Source: Leptospira sp. (GTDB lineage: Bacteria > Spirochaetota > Leptospiria > Leptospirales > Leptospiraceae). From it: a stretch of DNA of 13,697 nucleotides. Positions within the stretch are counted from its first letter, which is position 1; each line of letters starts with the position of its first letter. The DNA is taken from contig JALOTI010000086.1 of the NCBI GenBank assembly GCA_025457985.1, positions 1 to 13,697 of the forward strand. The letters are read 5' to 3'. The notes under the pieces were generated by a model, which saw only the letters and a list, made by a program, of their open reading frames with translations, ran no database searches and was not told the origin of the DNA. A program made the position numbers and the translations under genes. Of the stretch, positions 1 through 7,609 are shown piece by piece.

Positions 1-465
1 GTATACCAAGAAAATGAAGAAATCGCAAAAATTCAAATGGCAGCAAGTATATTGCCATTAAAAGTTTATAAACGCCTTAAAAATACCCAAGAAGAGGTAT
101 ATGAAATAGATCCGAGATTCCGTGTTTTGGATAAATTTAAGAATAATATTTCGATTCGTTATGCAGATAATAAATATGTCTGTACGATTGAAAACATTTC
201 TCTTACAGGATTTATGATAAAAACAGATTCATTTTATCCTGGAGATTTGAGCGGTAAAAATGACTTAGAATTCTTTATGCATTTTGATATCGCTGGATTT
301 ATACATGGGAAATGCCAGCTCTTATGGGTGAAAGAAGATGACCATAACGAGGATTGTTATTTTGCAGGATTTAAGTATGATACGTTAACTCCACTTGATT
401 TGGCAAATGTTAAGGAAGCCATAAACAGGTTTGGTCGTTTGATAGAAGATAGGGTAATTATATGA
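1..465 (+). CDS. PilZ-domain protein, 5' end cut by window edge
   Basis: The reading frame is open from base 1. The first ATG (37) has no ribosome binding site, so I treat it as an internal Met and the true start as lying upstream of the window. The visible 154 residues contain a PilZ-like beta-barrel. The segment ENISLTGFMI (bases about 190-219) fits the D/N-x-S-x-x-G half of the c-di-GMP-binding signature and is followed by alternating hydrophobic strands to about residue 130 and a C-terminal helix. The arginine half of the signature (RxxxR) is not clear: the region before it has only scattered Arg/Lys (PRFRVLDKF, SIRY). Nucleotide binding is therefore uncertain. PilZ proteins are usually cytoplasmic effectors of c-di-GMP acting on motility or envelope processes. 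The stop overlaps the next gene's start by 4 bases (ATGA), implying translational coupling with the SDR. Confidence 0.75.
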   Translation, partial: VYQENEEIAKIQMAASILPLKVYKRLKNTQEEVYEIDPRFRVLDKFKNNISIRYADNKYVCTIENISLTGFMIKTDSFYPGDLSGKNDLEFFMHFDIAGFIHGKCQLLWVKEDDHNEDCYFAGFKYDTLTPLDLANVKEAINRFGRLIEDRVII

Positions 466-1226
466 AAGATAAAAAAGTAGTAATTGTAACAGGCGGAACT
501 TCAGGTCTCGGAAGAACAATTGTATTAGAATATGCAAAGTTAGGTTATAGTATAGGTTTCTGTGGAAGGCGAAAGGAAGAAGGTGAAGATACTGTACAAA
601 AAATCAATGATTTAGGCGGAGTAGGTTTGTTTGTTCCTTGCGATGTTAGTCAGTCCGAAGCTATGGAAAACTTCATCTCAACTGTAACTGAAAGATTCGG
701 TCCATTGGACATTGCAATCAACAATGCTGGTGCTGCTGGAACTATGAAACCGCTGGCAGAGTATCCTTTGGATATCTTTGATGTTGTTGTTGATACAAAT
801 TTGAAAGGAACCTTTCTTGCGATGAAATTTGAATTGGAGGTATTTTTAAAATTCAAAAAAGCCGGGTCTATTGTGAATATCTCTTCAGCACTTGGGCTTC
901 GTGGAAGAGAAAACCTGTCGGTCTATTCTATGACAAAACATGGGATCATTGGACTTACAAAATCAGCCGCTCTCGAATATGGGAAATACAATATAAGAAT
1001 CAATGCGCTTTGTCCTGGTGCGATCGAAACCGAAATGGACCAATTATTTTATCAAAATGCAGCAAACCCAGAAGAGATTAAGAAAGAAAGAATGAAATCC
1101 TATACCTTAGGGCGAATGGCTAGCTCTCTTGAAGTCGCAAAATCCTGCCTTTGGCTTGCAGGTGAAGATGCAAGTTTCATAACCGGGGCCGCAATCCCAG
1201 TCGATGGCGGTAAAACTGCGAAATAA
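462..1226 (+). CDS. Short-chain dehydrogenase/reductase (classical SDR)
   Basis: This 254-residue protein has the usual classical SDR length and a complete set of motifs. The Rossmann cofactor loop TGGTSGLG is at 10-17, an Asp-Val pair at 61-62 contacts the adenine ring, and NNAG is at 87-90. The catalytic set is Asn113, Ser142, Tyr155 and Lys159 (YSMTK), followed by the PG motif at 185-186. The C-terminal end ITGAAIPVDGG is typical of the FabG-like branch. Arg residues after the second strand (GRRKEE, 35-40) suggest NADP(H) preference. The substrate cannot be read from sequence: 3-oxoacyl-ACP reductase, sugar or secondary alcohol dehydrogenase are all possible, and as no fatty-acid cluster surrounds it I do not call it fabG. 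The start ATG overlaps the PilZ stop, with AGGG at 451-454 seven bases upstream. The family assignment is secure; the function is not. Confidence 0.93.
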   Translation: MKDKKVVIVTGGTSGLGRTIVLEYAKLGYSIGFCGRRKEEGEDTVQKINDLGGVGLFVPCDVSQSEAMENFISTVTERFGPLDIAINNAGAAGTMKPLAEYPLDIFDVVVDTNLKGTFLAMKFELEVFLKFKKAGSIVNISSALGLRGRENLSVYSMTKHGIIGLTKSAALEYGKYNIRINALCPGAIETEMDQLFYQNAANPEEIKKERMKSYTLGRMASSLEVAKSCLWLAGEDASFITGAAIPVDGGKTAK

Positions 1227-1237
1227 TCTAGTTTTTA

Positions 1238-1264
1238 ATTGAAAAAGCTAAGTTCTTTTTTAAT
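1238..1264 (+). terminator. Weak AT-rich hairpin in the only real intergenic gap
   Basis: The 56-base gap between the SDR stop and the kinase start holds an inverted repeat. ATTGAAAAAG (1238-1247) can pair with CTTTTTTAAT (1255-1264) over 10 positions, including one G-U pair, with a 7-base loop. The U-rich 3' arm resembles an intrinsic terminator or attenuator, but only one G-C pair is present and no separate U-tract follows, so the structure would be weak. It might reduce read-through between the first two genes and the giant signalling gene. The rest of the gap contains the kinase ribosome binding site and no convincing promoter. Confidence 0.25.
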
Positions 1265-1268
1265 CTAT

Positions 1269-1275
1269 GGTGGGA
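1269..1275 (+). promoter_or_regulatory. Ribosome binding site selecting the GTG start at 1283
   Basis: GGTGGGA lies seven bases before the GTG at 1283. This supports that non-ATG start for the kinase gene. The nearby ATG at 1267 is out of frame with the long reading frame. Confidence 0.6.
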
Positions 1276-1282
1276 TTTCACT

Positions 1283-4200
1283 GTGTTAAAAATTGGAAAA
1301 TACAATATTACTAGCGAGGTTCACTTAGGAAAACGGAGTAGCGTTTATAGGGGGGTTGCCGATTCAAACAAGCCTGTCATAATCAAATTACTTAACCGCG
1401 AATACCCAGATCAAATCGAAATCAATCGATTCAATAACGAATTTCAAATCCTAAATTCAATTTCTTCTGATTTTATTATCAAACCTATTGAGCTAATTTC
1501 CCACTTCAATTCGATTGCGGTAATCTTCCCAGATGTTGGGGGTGAGTCGCTCACTAAAATTTTAGGTTATGCTAAACCAAGTCCTTTAAAACTATTCTTT
1601 AATCTTTCTAAACAAATTGTTTCAGCGCTGTCAGATGTCCATAAGGCAAATGTTGTCCACAACGATATCAAAGCTCAAAATATAATCTTTAACAAAGATA
1701 CAAACCAAATCAAATTAATTGATTTTGGTTCAGCGACTCTTCTCTTAAACCGAAACTTCTTTCTACCTGTAAATAGTACTTTGTACGGAACCTTGGGTCA
1801 TATTTCACCTGAGCAAACTGGCCGAATGAATAGAACGGTAGACTATAGAACTGATTTTTACTCTTTGGGTGTGACCCTCTACCAAATGTTAACTGGTGAA
1901 TTGCCATTTATCTATACGGATCCGTTAGAGATGATTCACTCTCATCTTGCAAAAACGCCAGTATCTCCCCATAATCGGTCGGGTGCGCCGAGGATAGTTT
2001 CTGATATTATCATGAAGCTCTTAGAAAAAAATCCAGAGGAGAGATACCAAACGGCAGCCGCCCTCCTTAGAGATTTAGAAAGATGCGAACATGAACTTTT
2101 GAATATAGGTCAAATTTCACTTGAGAAACTTAGTTTTCCCCTTGCGGAAAATGATATTTCTGCAAAATTTCAAATTTCAAAAAAATTATATGGTCGCGAG
2201 ACGGAAATACATATTTTTGAAGAGAAACTAAAGAGCGTCGCACAAGGGAATCTTGAGCTTTTGCTTATATCGGGTAGATCCGGAATTGGAAAGTCTGCTC
2301 TTATCAACGAGATTCAAAAGCCAATCAATGCATCCAGAGGAATTTTTACTTCTGGTAAATTTGATTTACACAAAAAATCCATTCCTTATAGAGCCTTTGC
2401 GATCAGTTTACAAAAGTTAGTTCGAAAGATTTTATCCGAAACCGAAGGTTCCGTCGAAGTTTGGAAACAACAAATCCAAGATGCTTTGGGACAAAATGCT
2501 CAAGTTGTTATAGATATTATTCCAGAGCTTGAAACTCTCTTAGGTAAACAAGAACCACTACCAGAACTAAATATTCAGGAAACAGAAAATCGATTTCATG
2601 GAACAGTGCTGAGTTTACTTCGAACAATTTGTACAAAAGATCATCCTTTTGTTATGTTTTTGGATGATTTGCAATGGGCAGACTTGTCTAGTGTTAGGTT
2701 ACTTCGATCTATTTTATTTGATTCAGGATTGTCTTATTTATTTTTAGTTCTCTCGTATAGAGACAATGAGATAAACTCTACCGATCTTTTTGCTAAGTTG
2801 TTAGAAGATATTTCAGAAAAATCTATCTTTGCCACTCATATAAATCTAAATCCTTTGCCTACCAGCGAAATTGCTCATTTAGTCTCGGATAGTTTAAAGC
2901 TACCGATAAAAGAAGTGAAGCCTATTGCCGAAATTATTTATTCTAAAACGAAAGGTAATCCTTTTCATGTAGGAGAAGTTTTAAAAAATTTTTATGACAA
3001 AGAGTATATCTGGTTCAATGGAACTAATTGGGAGTTTGATATACAAAAGATTGGATCGATATCCATATCTGAAAATGTAATAGATATTCTCATCGAAAGA
3101 ATCAAAACACAATCTCCCCATTTAGTAGAGGATCTAAAGCTAATGGCCTGTATCGGGAATTGGTTTAGGCAGGATATCTACGCTACGATTGCGGATAAAC
3201 AATTCTTCAAAGCTACCATGGATTTGGTTGCATTAGCGAATGAAGAATTATTGATATTGGGAATGGAGGATGTTAACTTTATCCACGATAAGGTTCGAGA
3301 AGCTATCTATTCACTTATAGACGATGAAGAAAGATCCAAACTTCATTATAAAATTGGTAATGCATATCTTTCAATACTTTATAAATACAAGTTAGATGAT
3401 CATTTGTTTACTATTGTAAACCAATTAAATTTGGGTTTATCACAAGTTAAGACAGAAAAAGAGAAAAAAGAGATTTGTGAATTAAATGAAATGGCCGGTT
3501 TTAAGGCTCTTTCCTCTTCAGCCTTCGAATCTGCATTTGTATTTTTTGCAAAAACAATATATCTACTTCCAGATAACTATCACAGATTGAATTATCAAAA
3601 AGCGATTCAAATCTACATGGGATATGCAAGGTCTGCTTATCTTTCTAAAAATTTCGATGTAGCAAATCAAACATTCGACTTTATACTTTCTATTGCTAAT
3701 AACGATTTAGACAAAATACAAGTTTTTGAAATGCAATCTTCCATGTTAGTCACTCAGAATAAGATTAAGGAAGTGATCGAAACCTTAAAAAAGGCCTTGT
3801 CAATTCTGGGAGTTAAACTTCCCAAAAAAGCTAGCCAAATATCTGTTATACCAGAAATTTTAAAATTTAAAATAAAATTTAGTAAAAGAAAAGTTCAAGA
3901 TCTTGCCAAGTTGCCAATATCTGAAGATGAAAAATTTCTTTCGATAATGAGATTACTTAACGCTCTTGTTGCACCTTCATTTCTAGCGGAGCCAAACTTG
4001 TTCCCAGTGATCGTTTTAAAGATGGTCAATTATACTTTAAAATATGGGATTTGTGAGATTAGCGCTTTCGGGTTTGTCGCCTTTGGAATGATCCAAGGTT
4101 CAGCTTTAGGTAACTTCCCGCTCGGTTATGAGTTTGGGAAATTTGGAACAAATCTTTTTAGCCAAAACAATTGGAAATCTTTTAAGTGTAGGACACTTTT

Positions 4201-6190
4201 TTTATTCGCATGTATGGTCAATCCTTGGAAAGAACATGCAAAACAAGGGAATAGTTTTTTTTGGGAATCATTTCATTCAGGCATTGAGTCAGGAGATTTA
4301 CAATACGCAGCATATTCATTAAATAATTTGCATTTTCAAATGCTTTTAAGTAGAGAGAGCCTACCTGAAGTATTCGCAAGTATGATGAAATATGACGCAT
4401 CCTTACTTTCATTGAAGCAGAATCATGCATATCAAGTGCATCGTTTAAATATGCAGTTTATTCAAGCGATTCGTGGTGAAACAGAATCGATGGTGATATT
4501 AGATGGAACCTACTTTGATGAATCTCATATTGTGGCAGAGTGGATCGAGTCTCAAAATGCAAACGCTCTCTTTGACTATTACTTATGTAAGCTGAGACTG
4601 AACTATTTTTACGGAAATATATTAGAGGCATACGAACTATCCTTAAAGATGGAACCCATCGAAGGGGCAATGTTCGGTATGATGTTCATACCGGAATATG
4701 TATTTTTTAGTTCTTTAGTATGTTATGAATTATTGAAGCGCGAAATTAACGCAAAATTGAAAAATCAAGCATTGGGAAAACTCAAATCAAATTTAAAAAG
4801 ATTGGAAGTTTGGGCAAAAGAAGCACCTTCAAACTATTCTCATAAATTAAAAATTGTTTTGGCTCTTCATTTGATTCTTAACAGTAAATTTCAAGATGCC
4901 ATCTCAGAATTGAAGAAAGCCATTGTAGAAGCAAAGAATTATGGCTATCAACTGGAAGAAGCATTAGCAAATGAAATGATTGCTAGTATTTGGGATAAAC
5001 TTGGTGAGGAACAATATCGAAACATCCATTTGGTAGAAGCTCATTATCGATATGGCAAGTATGGTATGGTGCCTAAACTTAGATTGTTGGAATCTTCTTA
5101 TATTTCCCTTAAAAAGTATGCAGGTAGGAATTTTAGATCCGAGTCTACATACGGGTTTGCTGCTATGAATTCGACAAGTGATAACTTGAGTAGTTCGGGT
5201 TCTGTTTTAGATCTAAGTTCAGTGATGAAGGCTTCCCAGACAATTGCTGGGGAAATTCAGTTAAAATCTCTACTTGAAAAAATGATGAAAATCTTGTTAG
5301 AGAATGCGGGAGCGGAAAAAGGTTTTTTTATACTCAAATCAGGGTCGAAATGGAATCTTATAGCAGAAAGAGACGTTAAGATCGATAAGACCTCAATTTA
5401 TGCAGACAATCCAATTGAACTTCATTTTTATGATAGTGGAAGTTCTCAATTGAAGGATTTTCTGTCTCTCCAAGTTGTTGGTTATGTGGCCCGATCTAAA
5501 GATGTCGTTCTTTTAGGCGATGCAAGCGACGACAACAGGTTCGTCGGTGATATCTATATCAAAGATAAAAAACCAAAATCAATTTTGTGTTATCCTATAT
5601 TAAATCATGGCGAAGAAGTTGGTATAGTTTACTTAGAAAATAATCTTACAACCTATGCGTTTACGCCGAACAGAGTTGAGATTTTGAAACTTTTATCTTC
5701 ACAGATAGCGATATCCATAGAAAACTCTTTCCTTTATGGAAGTATGGAATCAAAAGTTAGTGAAAGGACAAGGGAGTTGAATTTAGCTCTAACCGAAGCT
5801 AAAGGATTAAAAGAACAACAAGACGGTGACTATTTCCTCGCCTCATTACTCATTGAACCACTAACTCAAAATAATTTAGAATCACAATTTATTAAAATTC
5901 AATTTTTAACCGAGCAAAAAAAGAAGTTCAAATACAAACAGTGGGAATCTGAAATTGGAGGAGATATAAGCATCAGTTCCTCGATAGTATTAAAAGGTAA
6001 AAAGTACATCGTAATATTAAACGGAGATGCAATGGGAAAGTCCATGCAAGGTGCGAGTGGCGCTCTGGTGATTGGTTCTGTTTTTGAAGCCATTGTCAAA
6101 AGAACAAATGATCAAGAATCCGAAAATTCCATCTTTCCTGAAAAATGGTTGTACAATACGTACTTAAACCAACACATTGCTCACCTTTGA
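1283..6190 (+). CDS. Giant Ser/Thr kinase-STAND ATPase-GAF-SpoIIE phosphatase, 5' part up to frame break
   Basis: This frame encodes 1635 residues. Residues 1-270 are a Hanks-type Ser/Thr kinase: Lys35 in VIIK, catalytic loop HNDIKAQN (126-133), DFG at 147-149, SPE at 175-177, and the GTLGHISPEQTGRMNR stretch typical of HstK-like kinases. The catalytic Arg of HRD is Asn. Residues about 300-570 are a STAND/AAA ATPase with Walker A GRSGIGKS (331-338) and Walker B around FLDD (459-462). About 600-1300 is helical, TPR-like and poorly conserved. A GAF domain spans about 1312-1488, followed by a short coiled coil. The first half of a SpoIIE/PP2C phosphatase then begins, with GGD (1559-1561) and GDAMGKSMQGA (1581-1591). 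The frame ends at TGA 6188-6190 in the middle of that domain. The rest is encoded in the +1 frame to 6989, and the joined protein would be about 1901 residues. A GTG start with a good RBS is used. It is probably a cytoplasmic sensor; its ligand is unknown. Confidence 0.9.
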   Translation: MLKIGKYNITSEVHLGKRSSVYRGVADSNKPVIIKLLNREYPDQIEINRFNNEFQILNSISSDFIIKPIELISHFNSIAVIFPDVGGESLTKILGYAKPSPLKLFFNLSKQIVSALSDVHKANVVHNDIKAQNIIFNKDTNQIKLIDFGSATLLLNRNFFLPVNSTLYGTLGHISPEQTGRMNRTVDYRTDFYSLGVTLYQMLTGELPFIYTDPLEMIHSHLAKTPVSPHNRSGAPRIVSDIIMKLLEKNPEERYQTAAALLRDLERCEHELLNIGQISLEKLSFPLAENDISAKFQISKKLYGRETEIHIFEEKLKSVAQGNLELLLISGRSGIGKSALINEIQKPINASRGIFTSGKFDLHKKSIPYRAFAISLQKLVRKILSETEGSVEVWKQQIQDALGQNAQVVIDIIPELETLLGKQEPLPELNIQETENRFHGTVLSLLRTICTKDHPFVMFLDDLQWADLSSVRLLRSILFDSGLSYLFLVLSYRDNEINSTDLFAKLLEDISEKSIFATHINLNPLPTSEIAHLVSDSLKLPIKEVKPIAEIIYSKTKGNPFHVGEVLKNFYDKEYIWFNGTNWEFDIQKIGSISISENVIDILIERIKTQSPHLVEDLKLMACIGNWFRQDIYATIADKQFFKATMDLVALANEELLILGMEDVNFIHDKVREAIYSLIDDEERSKLHYKIGNAYLSILYKYKLDDHLFTIVNQLNLGLSQVKTEKEKKEICELNEMAGFKALSSSAFESAFVFFAKTIYLLPDNYHRLNYQKAIQIYMGYARSAYLSKNFDVANQTFDFILSIANNDLDKIQVFEMQSSMLVTQNKIKEVIETLKKALSILGVKLPKKASQISVIPEILKFKIKFSKRKVQDLAKLPISEDEKFLSIMRLLNALVAPSFLAEPNLFPVIVLKMVNYTLKYGICEISAFGFVAFGMIQGSALGNFPLGYEFGKFGTNLFSQNNWKSFKCRTLFLFACMVNPWKEHAKQGNSFFWESFHSGIESGDLQYAAYSLNNLHFQMLLSRESLPEVFASMMKYDASLLSLKQNHAYQVHRLNMQFIQAIRGETESMVILDGTYFDESHIVAEWIESQNANALFDYYLCKLRLNYFYGNILEAYELSLKMEPIEGAMFGMMFIPEYVFFSSLVCYELLKREINAKLKNQALGKLKSNLKRLEVWAKEAPSNYSHKLKIVLALHLILNSKFQDAISELKKAIVEAKNYGYQLEEALANEMIASIWDKLGEEQYRNIHLVEAHYRYGKYGMVPKLRLLESSYISLKKYAGRNFRSESTYGFAAMNSTSDNLSSSGSVLDLSSVMKASQTIAGEIQLKSLLEKMMKILLENAGAEKGFFILKSGSKWNLIAERDVKIDKTSIYADNPIELHFYDSGSSQLKDFLSLQVVGYVARSKDVVLLGDASDDNRFVGDIYIKDKKPKSILCYPILNHGEEVGIVYLENNLTTYAFTPNRVEILKLLSSQIAISIENSFLYGSMESKVSERTRELNLALTEAKGLKEQQDGDYFLASLLIEPLTQNNLESQFIKIQFLTEQKKKFKYKQWESEIGGDISISSSIVLKGKKYIVILNGDAMGKSMQGASGALVIGSVFEAIVKRTNDQESENSIFPEKWLYNTYLNQHIAHL

Positions 6191-6989
6191 CGGTTCCATG
6201 CTGATATCAATGTTTCTCTGTCTTATTGATGAAGAAACGGGATTTGTTTACTTCTTAAACTGTGAACATCCGAGGCCAGCAATTTATAGAAATAAACAGA
6301 CATTCTTCCTTCCGCATAAATACGTCTGTGCCAAACTCGGTTTGACCGTTTCCAAAAAAGCGCTTCAGATCAATACCTTCCAATTAGAAAAGTCTGATAT
6401 ACTTCTGATTGGTTCAGATGGTAGGGACGATATTCTGTTGCATGAAAAAAAACCTGAAGAAGTAATCAATGAAGATGAGAACTTATTTTTGTTAACTGCT
6501 TTGGAGGGGAAAGGGGAATTGGGTGCCATCCTAAACTCCATTAAAAAGAAGGGTGAACTGATTGATGACCTTTCTCTCGTTCGAGTAGAATACCTCGGAG
6601 AAGGGTCGGGTATCCATTTGCCGCCAACGAGTCCGGAACATCCAAGTTATTCCAAAGCTCTCAATCTGTATCTGCGAAAAAATTGGACCGGAGTTTTGGA
6701 ATGTTTGAATTTTACGGAGAGAGATTTTTTTACGAAGAATCTTGCTTTGCAAAAAATCTTTCTGTATACAAAATACAAACTCGGTGAACTCCCTTTGGCA
6801 AAAGCCATCCTCTATTCAGAACAAAACCCTTCCGATAGCCTAATCTTACTTTACATTGCAATGGCTTTGTCAGAAAAATCTGACTTGGAAAAGGCGATGG
6901 AATATTCAGAAAGAGTTCGTCTGCGAATGCCTAACCAAAAGCAGAACAATGAATTATTTACTCGACTAGAAAGCTCCCGCCTTTCCTAA
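6177..6989 (+). CDS. 3' part of the giant kinase/phosphatase: second half of SpoIIE domain plus TPR tail
   Basis: This frame continues the phosphatase interrupted at 6190. From its beginning it reads TFDGSMLIS, then the NCEHPRPAIYR strand (28-38), SDG (80-82) and DDLSL (130-134). The last two supply the remaining metal-binding aspartates of the SpoIIE/PP2C fold. Residues about 157-255 form TPR-like helices, a C-terminal extension I associate with this spirochaete family. The frame is open only from 6168, after TAA at 6165-6167. A nominal TTG start at 6177 exists, but it has no ribosome binding site and would yield half a catalytic domain. A separate gene is therefore unlikely. It is either joined to the upstream part by +1 frameshifting at 6185-6191, or it is the downstream half of a gene broken by an indel or sequencing error. 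Confidence 0.8.
   Translation: MLTFDGSMLISMFLCLIDEETGFVYFLNCEHPRPAIYRNKQTFFLPHKYVCAKLGLTVSKKALQINTFQLEKSDILLIGSDGRDDILLHEKKPEEVINEDENLFLLTALEGKGELGAILNSIKKKGELIDDLSLVRVEYLGEGSGIHLPPTSPEHPSYSKALNLYLRKNWTGVLECLNFTERDFFTKNLALQKIFLYTKYKLGELPLAKAILYSEQNPSDSLILLYIAMALSEKSDLEKAMEYSERVRLRMPNQKQNNELFTRLESSRLS
6185..6191 (+). other. CTT TGA C heptamer at the frame break: candidate +1 programmed frameshift site
   Basis: Zero-frame codons are GCT CAC CTT TGA. A +1 slip of the P-site tRNA from CTT to TTT would make the next codon GAC (6189-6191) and continue as DGSMLIS, in register with the conserved SpoIIE sequence. CUU UGA C is the exact slip site known from prfB. The other prfB element, an AGGGGG-like sequence about three bases before CTT, is missing: 6176-6184 reads ATTGCTCAC. 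The alternative is a mutation or sequencing indel within or near 6168-6187, where both frames are open. No homopolymer longer than three bases lies there, which makes a simple homopolymer miscall less likely. Confidence 0.45.
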
Positions 6990-6998
6990 TCAGAAACG

Positions 6999-7382
6999 AT
7001 GATCTCCGTTGGAAATGATATAGTCGAAAATGAACGAATCCGGGATCTTTTTATCAAACATGGAAATCGGTTTTTAAATCGAGTGTTCACACCAGATGAG
7101 GTTACGTATTGCCAAAAGCATAAGGACCCAATTCCGTATCTGGCTGGGCGGTTTGCCTGCAAAGAGGCCGTGATCAAAGCTTTGCAATTGGCACCGGGTG
7201 AGGTTGTCGATATGAAAGAGATTGAACTTGCTGGTACCGATTTTGGGAAAAAAACGCTAGTCATCCATGGGAAAACTGAGAAATTTTTCCAAGCGAAGGG
7301 TTTTGTCGGCAGTTCTGTTTCCATCAGCCACTCCGATCATTATGCTACAGCCGTTGTGGTTTTTTACAAGGAGTTTAGATAA
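6999..7382 (+). CDS. acpS: Holo-[acyl-carrier-protein] synthase
   Basis: The 127-residue protein matches AcpS in length and motifs. The N-terminal GNDIVE (5-10) carries the Mg-binding Asp7. RFLNRVFTPDE (24-34) follows, then the signature GRFACKEAVIKAL (50-62) with the second acidic ligand Glu56, and the C-terminal SVSISHS (106-112). AcpS transfers the 4'-phosphopantetheine arm of coenzyme A to a Ser of apo-ACP, activating fatty-acid synthesis in the cytoplasm. It is normally essential. The ATG lies nine bases after the stop of the preceding gene and in the same frame, with no recognisable Shine-Dalgarno sequence. Translation may therefore depend on ribosomes finishing the upstream gene. The stop abuts the next gene's ATG directly. 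Confidence 0.95.
   Translation: MISVGNDIVENERIRDLFIKHGNRFLNRVFTPDEVTYCQKHKDPIPYLAGRFACKEAVIKALQLAPGEVVDMKEIELAGTDFGKKTLVIHGKTEKFFQAKGFVGSSVSISHSDHYATAVVVFYKEFR
7368..7373 (+). promoter_or_regulatory. Strong ribosome binding site for the small TPR gene
   Basis: AAGGAG ends nine bases before ATG 7383 and lies inside the 3' end of acpS. It is the clearest Shine-Dalgarno sequence in the window and supports the 73-residue frame as a real, translated gene. Confidence 0.6.
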
Positions 7383-7604
7383 ATGGTTTCAGATACAATG
7401 ATGATGGTTTTAAAGCATTACAACCAAGCTCTTGCACTTTATAAGTCACGTAAATTTCACGAGGCTAAAGAAGAATTTAGCAAAGCACTGGCACTTTCGC
7501 CTGGTGATGGCCCAAGTAAGATGTACATCGAACGTTGCGATGATTATATCGAAGAACCACCTCCTGAAGATTGGGACGGTGTTTATAATATGAAAACAAA
7601 ATAG
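7383..7604 (+). CDS. Small TPR protein resembling the C-terminal tail of class III adenylate cyclases
   Basis: A 73-residue protein with one TPR-like helix pair at about 10-45 (HYNQALALYKSRKFHEAKEEF, in which Ala, Tyr and Phe sit at TPR positions). The end is distinctive: LSPGDGPSKMYIERC, then PPPEDWDGVY at about 58-67. From memory of the family, this P-D-x-PS...RC...PP..WDGV ending is what closes many spirochaete and proteobacterial adenylate/guanylate cyclases with C-terminal TPRs. No cyclase domain is present and there is no room for one, because acpS ends at the base before the ATG. It is probably a free-standing adaptor or protein-binding module. No signal peptide or membrane segment is visible. 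It lies between acpS and the bactofilin in an evident operon and has a strong RBS. Confidence 0.8.
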   Translation: MVSDTMMMVLKHYNQALALYKSRKFHEAKEEFSKALALSPGDGPSKMYIERCDDYIEEPPPEDWDGVYNMKTK

Positions 7605-7609
7605 GATTT

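Noticed and set aside
1239..1266. Possible promoter, TTGAAA (1239-1244) with TAATCT (1261-1266) at 16-base spacing
   Set aside because: The -10 match is only 3 of 6, and transcription would start within or after the kinase ribosome binding site at 1269-1275. The TTGAAA also forms part of the hairpin arm.
6177..6179. TTG as an independent start for the 3' fragment of the giant gene
   Set aside because: No Shine-Dalgarno sequence precedes it, and the product would start inside the SpoIIE fold lacking half the catalytic aspartates.
6986..7324. 112-codon open frame on the minus strand opposite acpS
   Set aside because: acpS has clear catalytic motifs in the plus strand, so this is a shadow.
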